Shown one piece after another: positions 42,774 to 51,213 of a stretch of DNA of 64,000 bases; within the stretch, counting starts at the first letter, position 1, and each line of letters opens with the position of its first letter. The notes beneath the pieces were generated by a model. It saw only the letters and a list, made by a program, of their open reading frames with translations, searched no databases and was not told where the DNA came from. The stretch covers positions 1,798,001 to 1,862,000 of the forward strand of contig NZ_JADWYI010000001.1 of assembly GCF_016904885.1 (NCBI RefSeq). Reading direction: 5' to 3'. The translations under genes and the position numbers were made by a program. Source of the DNA: Archangium primigenium (GTDB lineage: Bacteria > Myxococcota > Myxococcia > Myxococcales > Myxococcaceae).

Positions 42774-43666
42774 GCGGACGGAGGTGGGTGGGCGTCGGGC
42801 TGGGCCTGGTGCTGGTGGGAGTCATCGCGGGGCTCGTGGAGTGGGGCGGGGGAGCGCGTTCGGCCTCGGGGTGGCGGCGCCTGCCGATGCTCCCCGCCGA
42901 CGCGCGTCAGGCCCTGCCGACCTTCCTGCGCCCGTGCGAGTCCTCCGCCGACTGCGACGCGCTCCTGGTGTGCCAGTACGCCTCCGCGTTTCGCGCCCGT
43001 ATCTGCGTGGGCAGCGATTGCACCACGGACTCGGACTGCCCGCCCTCGACCGTCTGCCGGTGGATTCCCTCGGAGGATCCGGGCGCGCGCGTGGCGGTGA
43101 GCGCCTGCGCGTTCTCGGGGGTCCTGCCGGAAGGCGCGCCGTGCGTGCGCCTGGGCGAGCGGGAGGACGAGGGGTGCGAGCCGCACCTGGTGTGCGCGGA
43201 CTGGTGTGGCCGACGGTGTGGCTCGTGGCTGACCGGGGCGTGCCCGGAGGGCACCTTCTGCGCGCTGGAGGGCCCGGATGGCCCCGTGTGTCTGCCCACC
43301 TGCGAGGGCCGCGCCTGCCCCAAGGGCCAGGACTGTGTCCGGAGGGACGGAGGCGTCTCCGTGTGTGCCCGGGTGCATGGGAGCAATTGCCAGCGCGAGC
43401 CCTGTGCGCCAGGGCGCGTCTGCCGGGTGGACACGCGCCCGTTCCGTCCGGGCGAGGCGTGGATGGCCTGCGCCACGCCATGCGAGGGCGAGGGGTCCGC
43501 CGCGCGGGGTTGTGATGGGCTGGGTGCCTGTCTGGACGGCCGGTGCTGGGAGTACTGCTCGCCCATGGAGCGCGAGCCCTGTCTGGAGGACTTCGTCTGC
43601 GTGCCGATGGGCGGAGAGTCCGGGGCGTGTGTGCTCGCGCCCGGTCGCCCGGATGCCGGGAAGTAG
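42770..43666 (+). CDS. Membrane-anchored Cys-rich extracellular protein
   Basis: The 298-residue protein starts GTG (GTGA overlap with the ABC ATPase) and has one N-terminal membrane segment (VGVGLGLVLVGVIAGLVEW), then about 230 residues with over 30 Cys in short spacings such as CESSADCDALLVC, CTTDSDCPPSTVC and CPEGTFC. These resemble the disulfide-rich modules of many myxobacterial surface proteins. It is predicted to be periplasmic or surface-exposed and disulfide-stabilised. Its coupling to an ABC ATPase is unusual. The gene ends six bases from the convergent DUF3396 gene, so it lies at the edge of the interrupted cluster. Confidence 0.7.
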   Translation: MSGRRWVGVGLGLVLVGVIAGLVEWGGGARSASGWRRLPMLPADARQALPTFLRPCESSADCDALLVCQYASAFRARICVGSDCTTDSDCPPSTVCRWIPSEDPGARVAVSACAFSGVLPEGAPCVRLGEREDEGCEPHLVCADWCGRRCGSWLTGACPEGTFCALEGPDGPVCLPTCEGRACPKGQDCVRRDGGVSVCARVHGSNCQREPCAPGRVCRVDTRPFRPGEAWMACATPCEGEGSAARGCDGLGACLDGRCWEYCSPMEREPCLEDFVCVPMGGESGACVLAPGRPDAGK

Positions 43667-43672
43667 GGGGCC

Positions 43673-44548
43673 TCAGTCGAGGAAGCGACGCTCCCAGCGG
43701 CGCATGTCCTCGGGGGGCAGGGGCGGCCGCGTCTCCTGGTAGAGGTGGGGCTCCAGCACGCGCGCGAGTTGACGGTAGGCGGGCATGTCGCCGTCCACCT
43801 CGGGCCAATCCCCCAGCTCCACCAGGACCTTGTCCGGCGCGAACTGCTGCACGGAGAGGCCGGGCAGCCGCTCCGCCAAGCCCGTCACGCCGCCCAACTC
43901 GTTCAGCAGGGGCGGGCCGTAGAAGTTGAGCCAGTAGGCGCCCTTGGGGCGGGTGCCCAGACGCCGCGTCACCTCGCTGTCGAAGATGTCCAGGCCGGGG
44001 TAGCGGAAGCACAGGTCGTGAATCAACGGGCGGACCATCTGCATGTCCATGAGACCGTTGAAGGCGGGGCTCACGTAGCCAGTGTTGAAGGGCAGCTCCC
44101 GGGCGAGCGCGAGCGCGAGTTCCTTCACCCGTGCCGGGCCCTGCTGCTCCAGGTAGTCGGTGGGGAGCCAGAAGGCCACGCCGCTGACGGCCTCCGGCTC
44201 GTGCGCGTACGGGGGCTGGTCGAGCATTCGTCCCCGGTATTCGACTCGGTAGCCTCCCAGTTGGTCGTCATGCTCCCAGAGTTCGAGCAGACACCCGTCC
44301 GCGTTCAACAGCCGCTCCTTGATGTCTGACCGTGCCCAGTTGTCGATGGGGACGATTCCTTCGGTGCCCGTGTAGTACGCCAGCTTTTCCTGACCTGTGT
44401 GTCGTTGATACAGGTCCCAAGCTCGATGAACGACATGCCCTATCTTTCGATGAGGGGCTTTCATGAAGAAGGCGATGAGAATCCCATCGCTCAAGATGTG
44501 AAGGCCGCCGGGTGAGCGTCCTTCAAATCGGGGAAGCGGGTGGTTCAT
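43673..44548 (-). CDS. DUF3396 (type VI immunity family) putative SitI-like immunity protein, locus 2
   Basis: This 291-residue protein is a homologue of that at 2205-3119: FWLPTDYLEQQGP, LALALARELP, CFRYPGLDI, LNELGGVTGLAERL and the terminal PEDMRRWERRFLD are shared. The ATG (MNHPLP) overlaps the stop of the upstream toxin gene (ATGA), giving translational coupling; an ATG five codons earlier is possible. No signal peptide is present, so cytoplasmic neutralisation of a nuclease is the likely role. The gene's 5' half is about 52-60% G+C and its 3' part about 70% or more, the same pattern as locus 1. Confidence 0.75.
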   Translation of the reverse strand: MNHPLPRFEGRSPGGLHILSDGILIAFFMKAPHRKIGHVVHRAWDLYQRHTGQEKLAYYTGTEGIVPIDNWARSDIKERLLNADGCLLELWEHDDQLGGYRVEYRGRMLDQPPYAHEPEAVSGVAFWLPTDYLEQQGPARVKELALALARELPFNTGYVSPAFNGLMDMQMVRPLIHDLCFRYPGLDIFDSEVTRRLGTRPKGAYWLNFYGPPLLNELGGVTGLAERLPGLSVQQFAPDKVLVELGDWPEVDGDMPAYRQLARVLEPHLYQETRPPLPPEDMRRWERRFLD

Positions 44549-45333
44549 CGGATGAGTTCCCATGGGGAAATGCGAGAGGCGGAGCCAAAAGCCTCCTGGT
44601 AGACCATCCCCTGGGTCCTATCCTCATGGGGATGGCCGGGTGGGTAGACGGTCCAGACTGGAGCTGTCATGCGAAGACAAGGGAATTTGAAGTCGTAGAC
44701 CGCTTGAGGTTTCAAAGGATCCCCTATGTGGATGACGACATCGGGCGCTAGGGTTCCCTTCAAATCAAGGCCTTGATTTTGTCTCAACGAAGCAACGCGC
44801 TCTTGATCGCTCACGAGTTCGATTCGTTGTGTCTCGCGGTCGTACCGGTAGCGCTGTTCTAGACTGAAGCGTCCCGGAAACGTTTCTCCCAGTCGTTCTT
44901 CAACGCATGCTCGCGCCGCCCGATGCTTCTCCTGCCCGATTTGAGTGGCTCGGGTGATGTCGTTCCCACGAGAGTCCTTCCCCAAGACCTCGCGGCATTG
45001 CGACCGAGTCGGCTCGCCGCCGAAGTGCTTCTGGTTCACGGCCTCGTGGGCCTCAAGGGCGCATTCCTTCAAGATCTTCTCCACCGCGTCCCGAGTCGTG
45101 ACGGGCAGGACGGCCTCGTCGGAGGCGAGGGTCGCGGCCGCGATCAAGGTGCCCGTGGTCATCGACGTGCCGGACAGGCCTGGCTCGGCGCCACAGGACT
45201 GGGGTCGCGCGGCGTGCTGCTTCACACAGCAGGAGTACGTGCTGTCGGCCGGGGTGCAGAGCGCCTCCTCGGCCAGACAGCCCGCGAGCAGGGCCAGCCC
45301 GCCCACGAGCCCGAGCAGGCGCCGCGCGCTCAC
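44545..45333 (-). CDS. SitA-like polymorphic toxin lipoprotein with PD-(D/E)xK-like nuclease C-terminus, locus 2
   Basis: The 262-residue protein starts GTG, overlapping the upstream nuclease stop (GTGA), and has a signal peptide with lipobox LLAGC (Cys19). Its C-terminal half matches the locus 1 toxin: Cys, HEAVNQ, RATQIGQEKH, FPGRFSLEQRY, then PDVV (Asp198) and VYDFKFPC (Asp214, Lys216) and HPHEDRTQGMVY. The N-terminal region differs from locus 1 except for the lipoprotein signal and a Cys-rich stretch (CCVKQHAARPQSC). The two toxins therefore share the effector domain while the leader regions have diverged. Delivery by outer membrane exchange is inferred from lipoprotein form and context, not seen. 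Confidence 0.7.
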   Translation of the reverse strand: MSARRLLGLVGGLALLAGCLAEEALCTPADSTYSCCVKQHAARPQSCGAEPGLSGTSMTTGTLIAAATLASDEAVLPVTTRDAVEKILKECALEAHEAVNQKHFGGEPTRSQCREVLGKDSRGNDITRATQIGQEKHRAARACVEERLGETFPGRFSLEQRYRYDRETQRIELVSDQERVASLRQNQGLDLKGTLAPDVVIHIGDPLKPQAVYDFKFPCLRMTAPVWTVYPPGHPHEDRTQGMVYQEAFGSASRISPWELIR

Positions 45334-46715
45334 CACGCGTCGTTGTCGCGCGGGCCTCCCTGCGGCCAGACGAGCGAGGCGGCCTCGTACAGGCTGGCAT
45401 CGCGGAAGCGCACGCGCGCCGAGGTGTCCTTCTCCAGCGTCGCCTGCACGTCCGGGGGCAGCTGGGCGTACAGGTCCTGGCCGAGCAGCTCCTCGATGCG
45501 GTCCACCGACGTGCGCGAGGCCTCGAGGAAGGGCGTGATGTCCGACTTCTTCGTCGGCGCGTTCGGGATGTTCGGCACCACGTACGCGAACATGCTCAGG
45601 TTGCCGTTGGGCAGCTCCAGGAGCACCGTCTTGAACTGGTGCGTGGGCACGTCGATGCGGCGCGCGTTGGCGCCCGTGGTGCTCCGCGCCTCGGGCGGCA
45701 GCGGCTTGCCCTGGGCGTCCAGGTAGAGGTTGCCGGTGAGGATGGACGCCTTGCCCCCCGTGGACTCCACCAGGTCGTTGATGGCCGCCTCGAGCGTGCG
45801 CCACGTCTGGCGGTTCATGTCCGGGTGCTGCGGCGCCACGTTGCTCAACAGGTGGCTCTCGTCCATCGCCTCCTGGGTGGGCGAGTCGTCCGCCGGCTTC
45901 ATGTGGCCCCGGTCATAGCCCGTGTTCGTGTAGTCCGAGTCCACCACCGCGTCCCGGCCCAGCTCCGGATCCGGCTGGAAGCGGCTCTCGCTCCGGTTCA
46001 CCGCGGCGGGGGTCTCCTGGATGTCCGCCGCGGACAGCAGGTAGCTCACGAAGGTGGGCACGTTCGTCCCATCGCCCATCGTCGTGCGCATGTACTCCTT
46101 CACCATCGACAGGCCGCCGCCCTCGCCCAGGGGACGCAAGGGGTCCGCCTCGCCCGCGCTCTCGGCGATGCGGCTCGCGAACACCGCCTCGCGCTGATCC
46201 GGCATCCACGCGGTGCCGTCCACCCGGCCGTCCTTCACGTCCGTCAGGAAGGCGTTGAGCTCGGTGCGGCTCACCTGCCCGTCCCCATTGCCCGCGAGCG
46301 TGTCCGCGCGGTGCGCCACCGTGTTCTGCCAGGCGCTGTCGAAGCCATCCACCGCCACCGCCTGGCGTCCCCCGCCGAGCCGCTCGTCCAGCGCCGCCCG
46401 CTGGCCCTGGAGCGCCGCCGAGGTGAGGAAGCGCGCGTCGTCCGGCTCGGCCAGGTAGCGCTCCACCTCCGCCGCCGAGACGCCGCCATTGCCCCGGCGC
46501 TCGCCCGGGGACGTGGCCGCGCCGTCCGCCGCGCGCAGCAGGTCCGCCTGCCAGCTGCCCTCCGCCCAGCCGAACTTCCGTTGCAGCTCGGCGATGGGCA
46601 CCTCCTTCTCGGCGGCCCGCGCCCAGCTCCCACCCGGAGCGGGCACGGTATTGCCCACCTTCACCGACACCTCACGGGGCGGAACGAAGGACGTGCGGGG
46701 GGGGCGCAGCTGCAT
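45330..46715 (-). CDS. DNA/RNA non-specific endonuclease with EF-hand-like segments
   Basis: The 461-residue protein contains the NucA/EndoG His-Me nuclease core: YDRGHMKPA with catalytic His271, and the metal-binding Asn301 in NRQTWRTLE. The N-terminal part has EF-hand-like segments, NGDGQVSRTELNAFL (143-157) and GNGGVSAAEVERYL (76-88), suggesting calcium control. There is no signal peptide; the first 30 residues are Pro-rich. It overlaps the SitA-like gene by four bases and heads a nuclease-toxin-immunity operon. It may be a secreted nuclease of unknown export route, or a second toxin whose immunity is not identified. Size exceeds the usual NucA because of the N-terminal 230 residues. Confidence 0.85.
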   Translation of the reverse strand: MQLRPPRTSFVPPREVSVKVGNTVPAPGGSWARAAEKEVPIAELQRKFGWAEGSWQADLLRAADGAATSPGERRGNGGVSAAEVERYLAEPDDARFLTSAALQGQRAALDERLGGGRQAVAVDGFDSAWQNTVAHRADTLAGNGDGQVSRTELNAFLTDVKDGRVDGTAWMPDQREAVFASRIAESAGEADPLRPLGEGGGLSMVKEYMRTTMGDGTNVPTFVSYLLSAADIQETPAAVNRSESRFQPDPELGRDAVVDSDYTNTGYDRGHMKPADDSPTQEAMDESHLLSNVAPQHPDMNRQTWRTLEAAINDLVESTGGKASILTGNLYLDAQGKPLPPEARSTTGANARRIDVPTHQFKTVLLELPNGNLSMFAYVVPNIPNAPTKKSDITPFLEASRTSVDRIEELLGQDLYAQLPPDVQATLEKDTSARVRFRDASLYEAASLVWPQGGPRDNDAW

Positions 46716-46799
46716 CCGGGAGGCCTTCCGTGGGCTTCATCCCGCGCGGAATGAAGGGTGGGGGGTCACGGAATTGTCGTCCCCGGCCCGGGGAAGTTG

Positions 46800-47324
46800 C
46801 TAGCGCGGACGCTCGGTCTGGGCGCGCTGCACGGTCTGGACGAGCTGGGCCTCGGCCTGGAGGCGCGTCACGTAGGGGGGCGGCAGCCGGGCGTAGGCGG
46901 CGGCCCGGGCCAGGGCGCCGAGGAAGTCCTGACTGACCGGGCCCCGGTCGGGCGAGGCCGGGGCGGGGGGGGTGAAGGCCTGGGCGGTGACGAGGGCGCC
47001 GGACGCGGTGCGCACGTGCACGGGGTGCGCGTGGGTGGCCTGGGCCAGTTGTTCCTCCAGGGCCCGCACCTGGGGCCAGAAGGGCGGGGGCACGGCCCGG
47101 AGGCGTCCGGCGAGCCGCTGACCGGGCGCGGCCACCAGCCGGGCCACCCGGCCGTCCCAGTCCGGCGCCCTCACGTCGTAGACGAGCTCCACGTCCAGGG
47201 CCTCGGCCAGCTCGCCCTCGGGCACGGCGGGCAGGAGCACCCCCTGGAGCCGCTCGCGCACGAGGCCGGGCGCGAGGGACAGCGAGAAGCAGAACCAGGA
47301 ATGGGAGGAGGCGGGGCCGGACAT
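46800..47324 (-). CDS. Small protein, possibly gamma-glutamylcyclotransferase-like
   Basis: The 174-residue protein is not firmly recognised. WFCFSLSLAPGLVRERLQG near the N-terminus resembles the YFAYGSNLxxxxMRER start of gamma-glutamylcyclotransferase (AIG2-like) folds. YDVRAPDWDGRVARLVAAPGQRLAGRLRAV matches the following beta-strand pattern, with a glycine-rich turn. The typical catalytic Glu is not obvious, so activity is doubtful. It lies 65 bases downstream of ileS on the same strand and upstream of the nuclease-toxin operon. Confidence 0.4.
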   Translation of the reverse strand: MSGPASSHSWFCFSLSLAPGLVRERLQGVLLPAVPEGELAEALDVELVYDVRAPDWDGRVARLVAAPGQRLAGRLRAVPPPFWPQVRALEEQLAQATHAHPVHVRTASGALVTAQAFTPPAPASPDRGPVSQDFLGALARAAAYARLPPPYVTRLQAEAQLVQTVQRAQTERPR

Positions 47325-47389
47325 GCGGCGCGCAGTGTGCGCACGTCGGGCCCCGCGTTTCCACTGTGCCGCCGGACGCTACGCGGCGC

Positions 47390-50300
47390 TCACGCGCGCT
47401 CCACGCGCACGCGCGCGGGCAGGCCGTTGAGGCTCACCTCTTCCTCGGTGGTGAAACCCTCGGGGCCCACATGAAGCGCGGCCGTGAGCGTCTCGCGGGA
47501 GATGAGCTCGCGCGCCTCCTCGGTCACCTTGCGCACGCGGGCATCGCCGTCCACCCACAGGCGGATGCGGTCCGTGTAGCCGAGCGCCAGGTCCTTGCGC
47601 GCCGCCTGCACGCGCGCGAGCAGCTCGCGCACCAGGCCCTCGTCCACGAGCGCCTCGGTCAGCTCGGTGTGGAGCACCACCACGCCCACGCCCGAGCCCG
47701 CCGCCGCGTAGCCCGCGTTGGCCTCCACGAGCACCTCCAGCTCCTCGGCGGGGAACACCATGGCCTCGCCATTCACGGTGAGGGCCACCTTGCCCTCGCG
47801 CGCGAGCTCGCCCTGCAGCAGCCGGCTGTCCGCGGCGTCGAAGGCCTTGCGCACCGGGGCGAGCTTGGGCCCCAGGCGGCTGCCCATGGCGCGCAGGTTG
47901 GGGCGGACCTTGTAGCGCACCACGTCCGCCTCCTGGCCCGCCTCGAGGAAGCGCACCGCGTGCACGTTGAGCTCGTCGGCGAGCAGGTGCTCGTAGCCGG
48001 CCACGCGCTCCTGCAACTCGCGCCGCGCGAGCACCACGTCCACGCGCGCGAGCGGCTGGCGCACCTTGAGCCGGTTGTCCGTGCGGACCTTGAGGCCGAG
48101 CGACACGAGCTCGCGCACCGCGCCCATCTCCGTGGACAGGGCCTCGTCGATGAGGGACGTGTCCGGCTCGGGGAAGCGGCCCAGGTGGACGCTCTCCGGC
48201 TGGCTCGTGGGCCAGGGCTGGCGCACGAGGTTGCCCCACATCTCCTCGGCGAAGAACGGGGTGAAGGGCGCGCTCAGGGCCGTGAGCGTGGTGAGCACCT
48301 CGTACAGGGTGAAGTACGCGTCGCGCTTGTCCGCCTCCAGGCCCGGGGCCCAGAAGCGCTCGCGGCTGCGGCGCAGGTACCAGTTGGACAGCGCGTCCAC
48401 GAGCGCCACCAGCCGCTGGGCGGCGTCGTACACGTGGTAGGCGTCCAGGGCGCGCGTCACGTCGCGCAGGGCGAGCTGCACCTCGGAGAGGATCCACCGG
48501 TCCAGCACCGGGCGCTCGGCGGGTGGGCGCCAGCCGGTGCTCTTCTGGATGGCGCGCCAGGGCGCCTCGGTGGCCTCCGGGTTGCCCTGGGCCGGGGAGA
48601 AGCCGTCGATGTTCGCGTAGATGGTGAAGAAGGAATAGACGTTGCGCAGCTTGATCTGGAAGTCCTTCTGCAACAGGCGCACGTTGCTCAGCGAGTGGCG
48701 CGTGTTGGACCAGGTGGGGCTGGCCGCGAAGAAGAACCAGCGGAACGCGTCCGCGCCCGGCGCCTTGCTCGCCGGATCCTTGAGCACCACGCGCTCGGCG
48801 GCGGCCAGGCGGGGCACCTCCACCGGCATCACGTCCGCGCCCCGCGCCGAGGGCTTCACCCCCAGGGCCGCCAAATCCTGGGCGGCGAGCAGCACCACGC
48901 GGCGCTTGAGCTTCTTGTGCGCCTTCACCGTGAGGGTGAGCGCGTTGCCCGGCGCGTCCGGGCGGAACACCTGGAGCTTCACGCCCTCCTGCAGGTCCAG
49001 GCCCTCCAGGTCCTCGCGGGCGATGAGCGCCTCGCCGGCCACGCCCGGCACGCCCGCCCGGGCGTCGTCGAGCACGGCGAAGTCCATGCGCACCTCGTCG
49101 AGGATGATCTCCGGCGGGGTGTAGTTGCCCTTGGACTTGGACTCCTTCTTGCCCTCCTTGTCGGACACGTGGCCGAGCACGATGCAGTTCTTGTAGGGCA
49201 GCGGGAAGTCGCGCGCCGGGGTGATGCCCTGGCGCTGCTGCGTCTCCTCGTCGAACACGAGCGTGCTGATCATGAGCAGCGAGTAGAACCAGCCGCGCGT
49301 CTGATCGATCGCCTCGGAGATGAAGTCCGCGGGGAAGGCGCGGGTGAACTTCTCGTGCGAGCCCGGGGCGTGGGGGTAGCCCCACTGCGCGAAGGGCATG
49401 CAGCCCGAGTCGAACCACACGTCCACCACCTCGGGCACGCGCACGAAGCGGCCCGGGGTGCCGGGCTTCTCGTAGGTGACCTTGTCGATCCACGGCTTGT
49501 GGACGATGAGGTGCTCGGCGCCCGCGGAGTCCGGCTTGCTCGCGAGGAACGCCTTGAGCTCGGCCTCCACCGCGGCGAGCGTGTTGCCCGGCTGCGCGCG
49601 CAGGGACTCGAGCGAGGCGTGGGCCTCCACCTCACCCGTCTCGGAGTGGACCCACAGGGGGAGCGGCGTGCCCCAGTAGCGCTCGCGCGAGAGCGCCCAG
49701 TCCACGTTGTTGGCCAGGAAGTCGCCGAAGCGGCCCTCCTTGATGTGCTCGGGCACCCAGTTGACCTGGCGGTTGTTCGCGATGGCCTTGTCCTTCACGG
49801 ACGTGGTGCGGATGTACCAGGCGGGCCGGGCGAACTGGATGAGCGGGTCGTCATCCGCGCGCCAGCAGAACGGGTAGTCGTGGCGGTACTGCTCGATGAG
49901 CAGGAGCCGGCCGCGCTCCTTGAGCTCGCGCTGGATGTCCTTGTCCGCGTCCTTCACGAAGCGGCCGGTGAGCGCGGGGAAGTCCTCGCCGAAGGTGCCG
50001 TCCGGACGGATGGCGCAGAACATCTCCACGGCGGCGGGGTCGGCGAAGCGCGCGCGCTCGCGGCGGAAGGCCTCGTAGTCGTCCTCGCCGAAGGAGGGGG
50101 CGATGTGCACGATGCCCGTGCCGCTCGTGAGGGTGACGAAGTCCGCGCCGATGACGCGCCAGGCGGGCGTGTCCGTGCCGCCCTGGGCGAGCGGCAGCCG
50201 GGTGTCGCCCACGCGCCGGGCATAGACGTCATAGGGCGGCTGGTAGCGCCGGCCCACCAGCTCGCTGCCCTTGTGCGTGGCGAGCACCGGCAGGTCCTTC

Positions 50301-51124
50301 TTGAGCTTCTTGGCCAGCTCCTCGCGCAGGGCGGCGGCGAGGATGAGCTTGCGCTCGCCCGCGTCCACGGTGACGTAGTCCACGCCGGGGTTCACCGCGG
50401 CGAACATGTTGGAGGGCAGCGTCCAGGGCGTGGTGGTCCAGATGACCAGGGCCGTGTCGGGGGCGTCCACCAGGGGCAGGGCCACGTAGGCGCTGGGGTC
50501 GTCCACGGTGCGGTAGCCCATGCCGACCTCGCCGGAGCTCAGCGCGGTGCCGCCCTGGGGCCACCACCAGACGATCTTGTGGCCCCGGTAGAGCAGGCCC
50601 TTGCGGTACAGCTCGGCGAGCGCCCACCAGACGCTCTCCACGTAGCCCCGGTGGTAGGTGACGTAGGCGTCCGGCAGGTCCACCCAGAAGCCGATGCGCT
50701 CGGTGAGCCGCTCCCACTCGGAGGTGTAGCGGAAGACGGACTCGATGCAGCGCTCGGTGAAGGGCTCCACGCCGTAGCGCTCGATCTCCGCCTTGCCGTG
50801 GATGCGCAGCTCCTTCTCCACCTCCACCTCCACGGGCAGGCCGTGGGTGTCCCAGCCCGCCTTGCGCGGGACGCGGTAGCCCTGGAGGCTCTTGTAGCGG
50901 GGAAAGAGGTCCTTGATGACGCGCGTGAGCACGTGCCCGTTGTGGGGCAGGCCGTTGGCGGTGGGCGGGCCCTCGTAGAAGACGAAGCTCGGGGCGTCGT
51001 CCCGGCCCTGGAGTGTGCGCTCGAAGATGCGGCGCTCCTTCCAGAAGGAGAGGACGCGGCGCTCGTCCGCGGGGAAGTCCAGTTCAGCGGGAACGGCGGT
51101 GAACAGGGGGGCAGGAGGAGACAT
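47390..51124 (-). CDS. ileS: Isoleucyl-tRNA synthetase (type 2-like) with insertion after the KMSKS loop
   Basis: The 1244-residue class I enzyme charges tRNA-Ile. HIGH appears as HNGH (about residue 60, GLPHNGHVL), followed by GWDTHGLPVE, the editing domain (about 190-420, TTTPWTLPSN, GTGIVHIAPSFGEDD), and the catalytic Rossmann fold (DVWFDSGCMPFAQWG). The KMSKS loop appears as KESKSKGN (about 661-668). About 110 residues then intervene before DPASKAPGADAFRWFFF, where other IleRS continue almost at once. The anticodon-binding domain and C-terminal extension follow. The EGPPTANG start and length suit the eukaryote-like type 2. The ATG at 51124 is preferred to a GTG six codons upstream. Confidence 0.95.
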   Translation of the reverse strand: MSPPAPLFTAVPAELDFPADERRVLSFWKERRIFERTLQGRDDAPSFVFYEGPPTANGLPHNGHVLTRVIKDLFPRYKSLQGYRVPRKAGWDTHGLPVEVEVEKELRIHGKAEIERYGVEPFTERCIESVFRYTSEWERLTERIGFWVDLPDAYVTYHRGYVESVWWALAELYRKGLLYRGHKIVWWWPQGGTALSSGEVGMGYRTVDDPSAYVALPLVDAPDTALVIWTTTPWTLPSNMFAAVNPGVDYVTVDAGERKLILAAALREELAKKLKKDLPVLATHKGSELVGRRYQPPYDVYARRVGDTRLPLAQGGTDTPAWRVIGADFVTLTSGTGIVHIAPSFGEDDYEAFRRERARFADPAAVEMFCAIRPDGTFGEDFPALTGRFVKDADKDIQRELKERGRLLLIEQYRHDYPFCWRADDDPLIQFARPAWYIRTTSVKDKAIANNRQVNWVPEHIKEGRFGDFLANNVDWALSRERYWGTPLPLWVHSETGEVEAHASLESLRAQPGNTLAAVEAELKAFLASKPDSAGAEHLIVHKPWIDKVTYEKPGTPGRFVRVPEVVDVWFDSGCMPFAQWGYPHAPGSHEKFTRAFPADFISEAIDQTRGWFYSLLMISTLVFDEETQQRQGITPARDFPLPYKNCIVLGHVSDKEGKKESKSKGNYTPPEIILDEVRMDFAVLDDARAGVPGVAGEALIAREDLEGLDLQEGVKLQVFRPDAPGNALTLTVKAHKKLKRRVVLLAAQDLAALGVKPSARGADVMPVEVPRLAAAERVVLKDPASKAPGADAFRWFFFAASPTWSNTRHSLSNVRLLQKDFQIKLRNVYSFFTIYANIDGFSPAQGNPEATEAPWRAIQKSTGWRPPAERPVLDRWILSEVQLALRDVTRALDAYHVYDAAQRLVALVDALSNWYLRRSRERFWAPGLEADKRDAYFTLYEVLTTLTALSAPFTPFFAEEMWGNLVRQPWPTSQPESVHLGRFPEPDTSLIDEALSTEMGAVRELVSLGLKVRTDNRLKVRQPLARVDVVLARRELQERVAGYEHLLADELNVHAVRFLEAGQEADVVRYKVRPNLRAMGSRLGPKLAPVRKAFDAADSRLLQGELAREGKVALTVNGEAMVFPAEELEVLVEANAGYAAAGSGVGVVVLHTELTEALVDEGLVRELLARVQAARKDLALGYTDRIRLWVDGDARVRKVTEEARELISRETLTAALHVGPEGFTTEEEVSLNGLPARVRVERA

Positions 51125-51200
51125 GGGGGCCTGTCGTAGCACCGGTGGGGCTTCCTGGGCACCCTCTCGTCCACTCCGCCTATACTGGCCCCGCCGCGCG

Positions 51201-51207
51201 GGAGGGG
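51201..51207 (+). promoter_or_regulatory. Ribosome binding site deciding the ABC permease start
   Basis: GGAGGGG lies six bases before the ATG at 51214. The open frame reaches back to about 51145, but only this start has a strong site. TATACT at 51181-51186 could be a -10 element, though no good -35 is seen. Confidence 0.6.
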
Positions 51208-51213
51208 TCCGGG

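Noticed and set aside
43673-51124. Inserted block as a prophage or integrative element
   Set aside because: No integrase, transposase, att-like repeats or tRNA gene is visible at its edges, and it includes the housekeeping ileS gene.
47366-51139. Long plus-strand open frame opposite ileS
   Set aside because: Antisense shadow made possible by high third-position G+C; no domain, and the ileS frame is certain.
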